Source: Macrotrachela quadricornifera (Eukaryota; Rotifera; Eurotatoria; Philodinida; Philodinidae). From it: DNA of 64,000 bases. Positions 33,736-45,227 of the stretch are shown one piece after another. Positions within the stretch are counted from its first letter, which is position 1. Every line of letters starts with the position of its first letter. The notes beneath the pieces are model-generated. The model searched no databases. It saw nothing but the letters and a program-made list of their open reading frames with translations, and had not been told where the DNA came from. The translations under genes were made by a program, and so were the position numbers. Location: positions 29,453 through 93,452 of the forward strand of contig JAJEKB010020467.1 of assembly GCA_022393335.1 (NCBI GenBank). The letters run 5' to 3'.

Positions 33736-34561
33736 CTTTATTAATATAACTTCGATCCGCTCGTACATATACTTTTTATTTCTTATCTAGATGTGTTGAC
33801 AGATGGGTTTCTTAATAGAGTATATTGCATAGATGCAGAATTTTTTATGGCATATCCATCATTATCAACATTCGTTTCTTTCCGTATTTATTGTTGAAAA
33901 CGTTACACATACAAGAAGACAAGAGATGTGAAAGCCTCAATACTTTTTTCTTTCTTTATGTATAAAGAAGAGTAAAACTCGGATGAAAATCCAAGTGTTG
34001 TATGGTTTTCAAAAAGTGGAAGTAAAACAATGGATGATATTTTAACTTTGCGTTAAAAATTGAAGCGCTAGTGAAAACATTTTGCACTGCAAAATTTATG
34101 TTAAAGTTAAAATCAGATTTTTATACTATCAACACTCTCAAAGTCGATTAAAACTACCATTTCTAACTGAAACCGACTTTTCTGACACTTGTTAAGAAAC
34201 GAGATTTTACTCTAGTAGAACCAGAGAAGTGTCATAGAATGTTTTGTAATGTAAACCAATCAATGGAAAGATAACTTGGATGAAATTCACCAGATATTCC
34301 TAGTATTCTCAATTTTATTTTGGCGTTCTTAGTACAGTTGTTTTCATGGGTTATTCTATGATAAGAGATGTTCGATAGTTCATAGTGATAGTCAGGCGTG
34401 AATATTTGGTTTGACCACTTCCATACTAACACGCTACACTCATATGCAAGGCTCATCCATAAAAAATTAGTTGAATACGTTTATTCATATTCGATTTATT
34501 TGTAGGAATAGATTGAGTTGGATAAAGGGAATTTTTATATAAAATTAAAACAAGATAAAAT
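33736..34561. other. intergenic
   Basis: Promoter region of the TIMP-like gene to about 33900, then A/T-rich sequence. The minus frame 34232-34456 has mixed composition but no motif or splice evidence. Confidence 0.35.
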
Positions 34562-34954
34562 TCAATGTAAAGTTTTATCTTCGACCCAAACTTTCACATC
34601 TTCCAAATGGTCAGACTTTTTGCAACATCCAAATATAGAAACACAACAGATAAAAATAACTACACTAATTACTATGCTAGCAGTGGCACCTTTTGAGATT
34701 GATGAGCTGGCACTTGTAGCATCGTAATATTCTTGATATAATGTGTTAACAGCTTTTCCTTCTAATGTCCTTGTTGTATTGCTAAAATCTGTAATTTCCG
34801 TTCCATACATCTCAGGAATGGACGTCATATGGTTCTCATTTGTTGTAAACGTTGAGATTGTATTTACCAAAGTGAAGAAAGACACGTCTGAATTATTCAG
34901 TTTAAAAGATATCTTAATGATCATTGGAAAGAATATTCTAGTAGACACCCACAT
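34562..34954 (-). CDS. C-terminal exon of a single-pass membrane protein (partial model)
   Basis: Open frame of up to 130 codons: a Ser/Thr/Asn-rich extracellular-like region with several N-glycosylation sequons (NNS, NTT), then a strong membrane segment (TASIVISVVIFICCVSIFGCC) and a short charged tail (KKSDHLEDVKVWVEDKTLH). This is the layout of a type I receptor end. The true exon start is unknown: the first Met (34954) gives no signal peptide, and upstream sequence to about 35060 offers possible GT sites but no exon I can defend. Family not recognised. Confidence 0.5.
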   Translation of the reverse strand: MWVSTRIFFPMIIKISFKLNNSDVSFFTLVNTISTFTTNENHMTSIPEMYGTEITDFSNTTRTLEGKAVNTLYQEYYDATSASSSISKGATASIVISVVIFICCVSIFGCCKKSDHLEDVKVWVEDKTLH

Positions 34955-35428
34955 AGAAACATTAACATCATTTGTTTATTGACAGTGCCACTCACAAATG
35001 TCATTGTTGTATGATAAGAAAAATGTAACAGGATGTTTTGAACTGCACGTACAAATAGTCATTTATATTTCGGTAGTTCTATGGTGATAACATCGAAAAT
35101 ATCCATGCTCGACAATAGAAGTAATGCTATTCTATTAAATAAGTTGGAAAGTACTAAGACAAGAAAGAAACTTCGGAAATAAACTTTTCACGGAAAAGAC
35201 TATTATTCTTTTTTCCGATCGTATTGGGAAAAACACCGATCATAGAGAACTTCTGTTTGCTTTGGTAAATATACGTTTCAAAGAGTATTTGTAAAACACG
35301 CGATAACCCACGATGAGCCCCAAATAAACAACTGATTTTACAGATAGATAGAGCTCATCGAGTTCGTTCCATGAAAGCCCATGATGACCCAAATAGTTGT
35401 AAAATAAGGAAAATTTTCAATAAACATT
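34955..35428. other. no further gene seen; short repeats
   Basis: Contains the phrase 'gataacccacgatgagccc' and variants ('gaaagcccatgatgaccca') at about 35300 and 35368, echoing 'caacctacgatgacccaca' in the following foldback. Otherwise featureless. Confidence 0.4.
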
Positions 35429-35688
35429 GATTTTTCAACCTACGATGACCCACATCTTTTTCAATAGATACACCCTGTCGAGTTAGGTATATTCCCAAAA
35501 TTTCAGATTTTTATAATGTAGTATAAGAAAAAATGACTTTTCAGAAATATAGCTTAAAATGAAAAATTGGGTCCTATGCTATTTTTCTTATACTACATTA
35601 TAAAAATCTGAAATTTTGGGAGTATACCTAACTCGACTGGGTTCATCTACTGGAAAAGATATGGGTAATCGTAGGTTGAAAAAATCGA
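35429..35688. repeat. foldback repeat of about 260 bp
   Basis: Left arm gatttttcaacctacgatga … aaaatttcagatttttataa; the right arm is its complement, ending …gtaggttgaaaaaatcg. Arms about 105 bases, central spacer about 50. Non-coding; ends 25 bases before the copy B duplication starts. Confidence 0.75.
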
Positions 35689-35924
35689 TTATTTCTTCGA
35701 CAATGGTTAATCATTAATATATATTATGCGAATAATTTGACTTTTCTTCATTAGAAATTCATTTGAAAACATAACGAATGAATTGTATTACCAATTACCA
35801 TAAGAGAGTGACATCTATAATTTCTTCATCTTTCTATTTTTCATTCTGTAAATGTAGTTCTCTAATGGCTATGTAATGATGACAGTGCAGAATTTGATGA
35901 AGAAAAACATGCGTGCCTATAAAA

Positions 35925-35934
35925 CTATATATAG
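35925..35934 (+). promoter_or_regulatory. TATA box of hemerythrin copy B
   Basis: ctatatatag, at the position corresponding to the TATA box of copy A. Confidence 0.5.
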
Positions 35935-36080
35935 AGAACACAACATGCATTTAGTTTAACTTTAGTTTTGTAAACAGAGAATAACAATTACGATCATTAT
36001 CTCATCTTGACAAATAACAGGTTAGTTTTATAAATCTTTTATGAAAATAAAATCATTGTTCAATTTTAGAATTTTTTGAA

Positions 36081-36560
36081 ATGAGTTCAAAGGGAATTTT
36101 TTCAAAGCTGTACGAACTTATGCGCGGTGTTCATAGTGCACATAGTGAACATCTTTTATCTATGCAAGAACAATGTAAACAAGCTAAAACCATAGCTGAT
36201 TTACATAGTTTAGCTTCTGATATTCATGCATTTTGTTATTATCTTCACAATCATCATACAATTGAAGATCATCGTCTATTTCCAAAACTTGCTCGAAAAA
36301 TTGATATTTCACATTTAGAAGCTCATCATAAAGAACTCTCTAAATTATTGACAGAATTTCAGATTTGTTCTCGTCGTCTTAAACAACTGAAAAACAAAGA
36401 TGAAAATATCAGTACCATTATTAATGAAACAACTTTACTTGTTGATAAAGTATCAAAATTAGTCAATGAACATGAAAGAGCTGAAGAACAAATAATTGAA
36501 GGAGAGAATTTAAAAAAATACTTTACAGAAAACGAGATCAGACAACTATTCGATATATAA
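36081..36560 (+). CDS. hemerythrin HHE-domain protein, copy B
   Basis: 159 residues, same length and iron-ligand set as copy A (His18, H58-x3-E62, His82/83, H131-x3-E135). A 49-bp 5'-UTR intron (36021-36069) has a better donor (GTTAGT) than copy A (GTTAAT). Differences from copy A: E5G, T13L, C15R, Y16G, F17V, Q24H, K34Q, V38I, H43S, then only S109N and N158D. Residues 13-17, next to ligand His18, are the hot spot. Both copies have intact frames and promoters, so both may be expressed. Confidence 0.85.
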   Translation: MSSKGIFSKLYELMRGVHSAHSEHLLSMQEQCKQAKTIADLHSLASDIHAFCYYLHNHHTIEDHRLFPKLARKIDISHLEAHHKELSKLLTEFQICSRRLKQLKNKDENISTIINETTLLVDKVSKLVNEHERAEEQIIEGENLKKYFTENEIRQLFDI

Positions 36561-36741
36561 TTTACAGCCTAGTTTTATCAATAATAAACAATCATTGAAT
36601 TCATTACTGAATTCAAAATCTTGTGCAGCAAATATTTTTTATTTCAAAAAGAAAATAATGATCGAATGAAAACTATTCTGTCGAAATAAAATCATTGTTA
36701 TAGAATATTTTCACTGTATTCAATAGAATAACATGCATTAT

Positions 36742-37612
36742 AATAACAATTTTAATCTGATCCTCTTTGTGTTTTGTCAATTTTCTATCTCATCATTTTT
36801 CTTTTAACTTCATTGTAATTGATCGCAAGCCAAAATTGAACATTGGTCTATTACGAGCAATAGAAAATGTTTCAATTACAATCCATCTTAACAATAGTAG
36901 AATGCGAGTACAAAATAGATCGATATCCACACCTTAACAGAGAAAGAAAGTGAAATGAAAGCAGTGTTTTATTAAGCGAGAGAAAAGACACAAGGTATCT
37001 TGCTATCTTGGATCAAAATGGATGGATAAAACACTGATTGAAAGAGAAAAAATAACGGACGATATTAATGAAAATATTGTTTTTTCGATAAGAAATTTTA
37101 AAGATATTATCTTTATTTGAAACTTTGTGACATAATATATGTAAACTGAGCTTGCTAAAATCATCTACTAGTTTATATTAATTATTCAAAAAAAAAGTTC
37201 ATCTTAAAGAATTTTCTTCTGTAACATAATTAATTTTCTCATTGTTACCAAATTATACTTCATTATATCTTGCAACATATTTTTCTTTTGAGCATTATAC
37301 GAACCTACAAGAATTTCTTGTATTTGTTACTGTTCACTAATTGTCATACCGATTAGCGATTATAATGTGTGAAAATATTTTACTCCGGATTGATATGGTT
37401 GTTAGGCTCGGTCATATGAGCTGACGAGAAATTTATTATATATTTTAAATAGAGAAATCGCACACATATAAGTTGGGAGAACAAAAGGAAAAGAGCCATC
37501 TAGACCTAACTATGATGAATACTATAAAGAAGAAAAAAGAAAGAGAGATACGATAATGATGTGATATCAGTAATATCATCCCTGACACGCTCAAAGAACG
37601 GTTTAGTAACAA
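36742..37612. other. intergenic, nothing recognised
   Basis: A/T-rich sequence with no open frame of note and no repeat identified. Confidence 0.45.
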
Positions 37613-38098
37613 CCCATGTAAAAAAATTAGGGAAAAAATCAGATTAAAATCGATGGAAAAATGATTAAAAATCGATTGAAATCATACGCTTTTAGTCGAT
37701 TTTTCATCAATTTTCAATCGATTTTTAATCAAATAATCTAAAAAACTGGATTTCCATTGATTATTTTATCTATTTTCGATTATAATCGGTTAAAAGTGGC
37801 CACAAAACATCGATTTTAATTGATTTCTTTACCAACTTTAAATCGATTATAATCGGTTTTTTTAACAACTTTTAATCAATTATAATCGGTTTTTTTTACC
37901 AACTTCTAATCGATTATAATTGAAAATAGGTGAAATAATCAATGAAAACCCAGTTATTTAGATTATCTGATTGAAAATCGATTGAAAACCGGTGAAAAAT
38001 CGATTAAAAGCGTATGATTTCCATCGATTTTTAATCATTTTTCAATCGATTTTCATCAAAAAACATTTGATTTTTCTGTTAAATTTTTTTCACATGGG
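37613..38098. mobile_element. 486-bp palindromic MITE rich in ATCGATT
   Basis: Ends cccatgtaaaaaaatta and …aaatttttttcacatggg are inverted. The arms are built of repeated 'aatcgatt'/'taatcgattataatcggtt' words, so the element can fold in many registers. Centre near 37855. No clear target-site duplication. Confidence 0.75.
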
Positions 38099-38119
38099 AA
38101 GCCGTCGATCATTCTAGCA

Positions 38120-38696
38120 ATGAAACAATGTATAGATCCGATTGAGCTATATATCAGTACTCATAACTGTATTGAATCTCTTTCGGAGTATGGTAGTAAC
38201 GAATTGCATACGCTTATTGAATTTACAAAGCAGCAAGATCCACTGAATATCGATGTCGATTTTGATCAAGTCAAAAGACAATATGGTATTTGGAAGGAGA
38301 GATTTGTAAAACAATCAACTGACAGAAAAATGTTGAAATTATGACAGAAACAAGGACAATTTGATCCATCAAAAGTGATGAAAACCTTTTTTTACTTCAA
38401 CCGAATTATCCGATGGAATTAATGAATTTCTTTATTTTTACTCGATAATGATCCTCAAGATTACGAACGAAAGCATGTGTGAAACGGTTGCTTCTATCAT
38501 GAAAGCTCATCTTAACTGCAATCGTGTATTAGATCACGACATATTCGACGATGAAATACAGATTCATTCGAATGCACCGCCCATCCACAAAATGCAACGA
38601 TTTCTGGAGCAATCACTAGATACTTACTTCAACCAATTAAAACCCAAAGACAAATGCCGGTACTCTTACGAAAAAGCTGAACGATATCAACCGTGA
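38120..38696 (+). pseudogene. transposase-like coding remnant
   Basis: Two open pieces (38120-38344 and 38448-38696), in different frames, separated by frameshift and stop. The second contains TNESMCETVASIMKAHL … NAPPIHKMQRFLEQSLDTYF. That pattern (T/S-N-E-S-x-C/A-E followed by a short helix) resembles the C-terminal part of DDE/hAT-like elements in invertebrates, but I cannot name a family. The LTR retrotransposon inserted about 240 bp downstream. Confidence 0.4.
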
Positions 38697-38933
38697 AAGT
38701 TGATATGGTCCGAGTCATCAGTCGATTGAGACGGCAAGAAACAGTAAAATTACAATCATCATCGGATTACCTCTACGGTTGAATAAAATGAACAAGAACA
38801 ACACTCAACTTTTGTGGTTTCGTCTGATTCATTAAATAAAAAAACTTATGAATCGATAAAAGAACAGAATTATTTTCTTTAACATACACTTTTGATAAAA
38901 AGATACTTTGACTTGTACGTTTCTGAAAGTTGG

Positions 38934-39096
38934 TGTTAGGGCGACGGGATGTCGCCCTGTACACTCATTTATATTCTTTCTCGTCTCTCTCTCGATCTCT
39001 CGTTATATATACACCGTTTTCTATATTGGTTAGTTAGAGAAATAAACGAAGGACGAAGATCGTCCACATCATCACCAGGTCACCACCACTCTAACA
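38934..39096 (+). repeat. 5' LTR
   Basis: TG…CA ends. A TATA-like gttatatatacaccg (about 39001) lies inside, so this short LTR still contains a promoter candidate. Ends with …ccactctaaca. Confidence 0.9.
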
Positions 39097-39098
39097 AT

Positions 39099-39110
39099 TG
39101 GCGACCCTGG
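39099..39110 (+). promoter_or_regulatory. candidate primer-binding site
   Basis: tggcgaccctgg, two bases after the 5' LTR. It starts with TGG as expected for pairing with a tRNA 3' CCA end. The tRNA species was not assigned. Confidence 0.6.
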
Positions 39111-39549
39111 AAAAAACAACAACAAAGAAAAACAAAAGACACGCCGCCGATATACATATACGTCTTTGTTTTTTCTCGTTTAAAAATAAACAAGATAACC
39201 AAATTTCGATATTATATTAATTAAATTAATACAACAATAAGAGCCTCAAAAAACATGGTACGAGACTCGTATAATTATCAACTCATTAACAAGCATTAAT
39301 TACAATTACGAATGTACATAGAGCCTCCAAGAGAGACTCGATTTTAACGTAAACAACTAACACACAAAGGCAATCACATCACATTAAACAAAAACGGCAC
39401 TCGGCATCAGATCAATCGTTAAAAAACAAAAGAAGACATTAATACCACACGATCTGATAACTTACGGGTTACTGAAGAAACTCTGTTGCTTCCAAAAACA
39501 ACAAACAACTACACCACAAACGCCTACATTCTCCTTTTTAAATAACACA

Positions 39550-40503
39550 ATGAGTAAGACTACAATGTTAACACAAGCACGCAAAGCTCGATTCGATGAT
39601 TTAACTAGCTTCTCCGGACATCCATCAGAAGATGTTGAACGATTTCTCAAAAGCATTAAAAACATCACCAGAGCTACGGACGAATCCACCAACCTCGAAC
39701 TATTAGAAATTGTTCGTGGAAAATTAACACAATCAGCAGGCATATGGTTCGACAACAACGAAACAAAATTCAAAAAATGGTCAGAATTTGAATCGGCTTT
39801 TTGAGATCGATATTTTTCAACAACAATCAAACCCAAGAAATTCGAACAATTGAAACAACGACAACAAAAAACGAATGAATCCATCACAACATATTGCGAT
39901 GAAATTATTAATTTATGTCGTGAAGTTGATCCAGAAATGTCCGACTCTATGATTATACAGCATTTACTTAGTGGACTTACAACTGATATTCCAAAAGAAC
40001 TTTCACGACGAGAATCAGCAAAGACATTATTAGCTGAATTTTTAAAACATGCAAAAATCGAACAAGATTTACATGATGTATTCGACAAAATAACAGCATT
40101 ATCACTTAATCAACAACAACCATACTTCGAACACCACAATGAACTGAATCCATCATTTACGGCAGCGATCTATCGGAGCAAACCTCGATATAGTAATACG
40201 ACACGCAATGATTGTCAACGACAACCACAGAGCTCTCGCTTGCGGCAGAACTCGAGATATAATCAAAAATATTCATCACGAACATCAACAAACTCGAAGA
40301 CAGGACAATCGTTATCTGATAAATACAATCAGTCACAAACTACAAATTCAAAAACAACATCATATACATATACGGCATGCAAAATATGTGGTCGAACAAA
40401 TCATCGAACAATAGATTGTTTTTATAAACAACCAAATGGCTGTTTCAAATGTGGAGAAAACCACATGATACGCCATTGTCCTCTCCTACAAAATTTTCAA
40501 TAA
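39550..40503 (+). pseudogene. gag, one internal stop
   Basis: One reading frame broken only by TGA at 39802-39804 (between …FESAF and DRYF). The N-terminal part has the retrotransposon-Gag pattern (FSGHPSEDVERFLKSIKNI … GKLTQSAGIWFD … W..F). The C-terminal nucleocapsid region is Gln/Ser/Asn-rich and ends with two zinc knuckles: CKICGRTNHRTIDC (C-x2-C-x4-H-x4-C) and CFKCGENHMIRHC (C-x2-C-x3-H-x4-C). The TGA would be CGA (Arg) by a single C-to-T change. Confidence 0.85.
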
Positions 40504-43500
40504 CTGGAGCACAAGATGGCGGTGACTTCAGTAAATTCGTCAAGCTATCAACGTCCCCTGTATATATTGAAACCCTCGTCAACAATCAACCCACATAAGC
40601 AATCGTCGATACAGGTTCCGCTATTTCCATTGTTCATTCACAATTTCTAAAAACAATTCGTCACAAAAAATTTATTTCAACGTCTCACAAATGTCAAACA
40701 GCAAATACAACACCTCTTGATATTATCGGACAAATCGAACTTGAAGTCAAAATTTTTAACATCAAAACCCACCGTTATGACACATGTCGCAACAAATTTA
40801 ATTACACCAATTCTATTAGGTAATGATTGGATTAATCCGAATCGGATACACTTACTTGGTGATGAGCAACGATTAACAATTCCTGAAAAAAACAATCATC
40901 GTGTCTCGGTTCCATATATAGAATCGAACAATATAAATTATACAGCAACATCAGTTAATCAAATTACACTTGCACCTTATTCTCAAACATTAGTTGATGT
41001 TAAATGCCCACTCTATCGTGGTGAAGATCTTTTATTCGAACCAGATGCGAATTATACATCGAAATTTATTTTTACTCCATACATATTAGCAAATGTCGAA
41101 GGAAATCAATCAAAAATTTTATTAATCAACGCACACAATAATCAACACACCATACCAAAAAACACACGCATAGGAACATTCTCTCATCATTCTACTTTAT
41201 CGATCTTCACGACAAACATCACGAATGACCATCCACCACCAAATAAGAACCACCACGATGCAATGAAAACGTCAAACACGAACAATCAGAAAATGAGAGC
41301 TGTCTTGAATACTACAGACAACTCGAGACGAACTCAACCAAACAATTTTTGTCATGAATGTGAAGAATATTTTTTATCCGGCAATGATTTACAAAAACAT
41401 CTACGAGCAAAATGTTATTCAGATCAAATGCGACAACGAATCATAGAATTAACGAAACATATTGAAGATCCAAAACACAAGATAATTATCGAAGAAATAT
41501 TATGGCGCAACAAAATTTTATTTGATCCAACACCATCAGTCATTGACATTCCACCACAATCAGCAATTCGAACAGGAGATCATCCTCCAATTTATTCAAA
41601 ACAATATTCAGCTTCAAACAAAGATCAACAAATCAAAATGGAAGAAACACAAAAACTTCTCGAACGTGGTCAAATTGAAGAATCAACATCACCGTGGTCT
41701 TCTCCGGTTATTCGCGTAAAGAAGAAAGACAAAACTATGCGATTCTGTATTGATTACCGTCGATTAAATGCAATCACAATCAAAGACGCATTTCCATTAC
41801 CTCGAATTGATGAAATATTCGACCAATTAACCGATGCAAAATATTACACTAAATTCGACTTTAAATCTGGTTACTTTCAGGTACCTCTCTCTAAAGAGGA
41901 CCGACCGAAAACGGCATTCTCTACTCGAGACAATCATTATCAATTTACAGTGTTGCCATAAGGTATTACTAATGGTCCTGGAACATTTCAACGTGTAATT
42001 AACCATATACTAGGTCCTGCACGATGGAAATATGCTTTAGCATACATTGATGATGTAATTATTTATTCGAACACATTCAATGAACACGTTACACATCTCA
42101 AGGAAATATGTCAAATATTAAGAGATGCTCGATTTCGTTTAAATCCTGAAAAATGTGAAATTGCAAGACCACAAACTGATTATCTGGGACACAGCATTCG
42201 AGATGGTGAAATTCGACCATGTCCAACGAACATACACGGTTTATTAAATACTAAAGTTCCGGAAACACCAGATGAACCTTGCAAATTTGTAAAAGCCGCA
42301 GAATATTATCGGAAGTTCATACCAAATTTTTCACAAATCGCCGAACCACTCAGAAAATTTGTTCCAACAACACGTACTCAACAGAAGAAAGGACAGAAAA
42401 CCAAAATCACTTTATCACAACATGAAACAGAAGCTTTCACAAAATTAAAAGAATTTATTACAACAGATTTAGTACTGCGTCTACCGAACAACAGATACCC
42501 TTTTATTGTACAAACAGATGCATCGGATGAGGGAATCGGAGCAGTATTACTTCAAGTTTATCCAGAAGGAAATCGACCAGTAGCATATATTTCAAAGAAA
42601 TTTACAGTAGCTCAACGTCGCTGGTCTCCAATGGAATAAGAATGCTATGCATTTATTCATTCACTAGATAAATGGCATACTTATTTAAGTGGTACAAAAT
42701 TTACGTGGGAAACTGATTACAAAGCATTAACACAATTGAATAAAAAAGCTCAAATAAACAAACGTTGTGAACGATGGCGCTTGAAAATCCTCGAATATGA
42801 ATTTGATGTCAAATATATTCCTGGACCATAAAATTCTATGCCAGATTATTTATCATCTCCAGTAGATGATGCAGAAGAAGATCCTGACGAAACATCTCCA
42901 ATGACTTCAACATCAACACAAACAGAACCCGAAGATCCAACGGCACAAGCATATACCATTAATGTAGTACAAACGCGAGCTGCCAAATTACAGGAACCCA
43001 TTAACAATAACGCTACTAACAAGAAGGACGTAACACCAGATCCTCTGCCTGAAGAGAATCGAATTATCCCATTTACAATTGAAGATCTAATTCAAGCACA
43101 ACAGAAGGATGAATATGCAAAAAATATTACAAAAAACATTAAGAAAAATAAACATTATTATATTGAAAACAATTTATTGATGCGTCGATTACATTATCCA
43201 GTTCTATATGTACCAGAAGGTGAAGTTAGACGCTCAATATTGAAAATTTATCACGACACAGCTGCAAATGGCGCTCATTTCGGTAAAACAAAAACATTAC
43301 ATAAAATTAGAACACGATATTTTTGGCCCATGATGTACACAGACATTACGAATTATGTTAAATCATGCATTCCATGCGCTCAACATAATCCACGTCGACA
43401 AAAGACTCCTGGTAAATTACGACCAGTAAAACCACCAGAAGGTGTATGGCAACTAGTCGCTATGGATTTTCATGGACCAATTAATCCTACATCACAACGT

Positions 43501-44282
43501 GGAAACAGATTCATCATATCTCTTACCGACATTTTATCCAAATTCGTCATTACAAAAGCTGTCAGAGACAATTCAGCTCAAACAACGGTTAAATTTCTCA
43601 AGGAAGATGTTATTGCAAAATTCGGTACACCTCGATGCATTCTCACTGACAATGGTACACACTTTACATCAGCATTAACGAATGAATTGATCAAGCAAAT
43701 CGGAGCAACGCATCTTTATTCGACACCATATCATCCGAAAACAAATGGACAAGTCGAAAGATACAATGCGACAATGGACGCAAAAATTGCTGCATTATCA
43801 AATCAACGTAAAACAGATTGGGATAATCAATTGCCATTTGTTACGTTCAATTACACCACATCAATTCATTCATTGACAAAACAAATACCATTCGAAATAA
43901 TGTACGGTCGACAACCAGTTTTACCATATGATCATCAAGATACAAATGTTACACTCGATTTCGATCCAGAACATGCAAAGAAACTCAATGATTATTTATC
44001 CACATTAAACAAAAAGCAAAAAATATCATTAATCTTAATCAAGAACGTTATATGGAACGATACAACAAACATCGTGCTGATCCGACATTTAAATTCAACG
44101 ACTTAGTCTTAGTCAAAACTTTAAATACTCGCTCAAAATTCGATTTACGATACGAAGGTCCATTCCGAATAACAAATCAAAAATCACCGAAAACGTTTAT
44201 AGTACAACACATCAAAAAACCAACATTACAACGACAAGTTACCACCGATGTGTTACTACCAATATTTCAACGTATTCATTAA
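40504..44282 (+). pseudogene. pol: protease, RT, RNase H, integrase (several stops)
   Basis: Protease: AIVDTGSAISIVHS at about 40599, in the -1 frame relative to gag, preceded by a TAA. A frame change near 40770 leads to LLGNDWI. Then a Cys/His finger (FCHEC…HLRAKC, about 41345-41415). RT: ESTSPWSSPVIRVKKKD, CIDYRRLN, FDFKSGYFQV, a TAA at 41959 within the LP-x-GI motif, and YIDDVIIYS. RNase H: VQTDASDEGIGAVL, WSPME then TAA, ETDYKAL. Integrase: zinc-binding H…H…CIPC, catalytic Asp in AMDFHGP and LTDNGTHF, Glu in NGQVERYN, then a frameshift near 44020 and a GPF-type C-terminal domain (LRYEGPFRITN). Domain order RT-RH-IN defines the Ty3/gypsy type. Inactive as read. Confidence 0.9.
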
Positions 44283-45227
44283 CAAAAAATCTCTCCATCG
44301 AGAGATTCAATCGTTCTCTATATGTCAAAATCCATGAATTAATTAATTGTTCTCAAGATGGTGTAATTGAATTTAATTTAGTATAGCAAAATCGGGAAGT
44401 GTGTTCTCCCCCACTCACTGGTTATGAAGGGCTATTACATTTACTACATTAAATTGATTTTCATTCATTAATTTCAAGCAACGAAATATTATTTGTTAAT
44501 TAATTAACATCTACTTATTTCATTAGATCCCCTTGTGCACAGGGAATCGAATGTTATTCAAATTTCGTACATTAAATTTGACATGATGAACGATATCAGA
44601 TGTTAGGTTGATATATAACATTACGCATACAAATGAATCATACAACAAATCCACCTTTTATCGAAATGAAGAATTTTCACATTCATAATTTCCATTCGAA
44701 TCCAAATAAAAATTACTATCCATACTTTCTAGAAAATAAAATGGAAAATTCGATATCCATGCAGTACCGATAACAAAAATGGAATTCTAACTTAAACAAA
44801 AGAAAAAAGAAAACAAACAAATTCACTCAAATTGTTATTTATTTATTTTTTTCATAGCACACAACAACGTACATATACACTCGAATTATTATTAGTCGTA
44901 TTATTATTATTATCGACTCGATACAAAAAATTACATCTACGGGAATTCGAACGAACATCATATCGATTAAATACAATTTGACAATTACGTGAAATTGAAT
45001 TTGAATTATCATTATTGTGTATGAACAAGAAATACGGTTACGAATTTGAAATACAATTAGTACTTATCAATGAATTAGATTCACTAAAAAATTTATTTCA
45101 TTATTACTGGTGATATTGTTTAAAAGAAGAAAAAAAGGAAAATTTCGGATTCTCTATAAAAAAGAGAATCGACGTTTGCAGGTAAATCGTTTCAAAAATA
45201 TTTATATTTTTCGAATATTTAGGAAAA
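44283..45227 (+). other. spacer between pol and ORF3, with a short intron
   Basis: About 945 bp without an open frame. Just before ORF3 lies a textbook short intron: CAG|GTAAAT at 45182 to TATTTAG at 45222, 41 bases, ending 5 bases before the ATG. It suggests ORF3 is expressed from a separate or subgenomic spliced transcript, its promoter possibly in this spacer. Confidence 0.55.

Larger units (their letters stand above)
35714..36741. repeat. segmental duplication, copy B (hemerythrin gene unit)
   Basis: Direct duplicate of 13002-14034, 22.7 kb away. Starts at the same TTAATATATATTATGCG. Flanks on both sides differ completely from those of copy A, so only the gene unit was copied. Confidence 0.9.

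Noticed and set aside
39462..40088. 208-residue minus frame
   Set aside because: Antisense shadow of gag; Ser/Cys-rich translation typical of the reverse of Gln/Asn/Arg codons.
40596..42831. TAA read as glutamine (alternative genetic code) in pol
   Set aside because: Host genes in the same window end in ordinary TAA and TGA stops and use CAA for Gln; frameshifts in the same element show plain decay.
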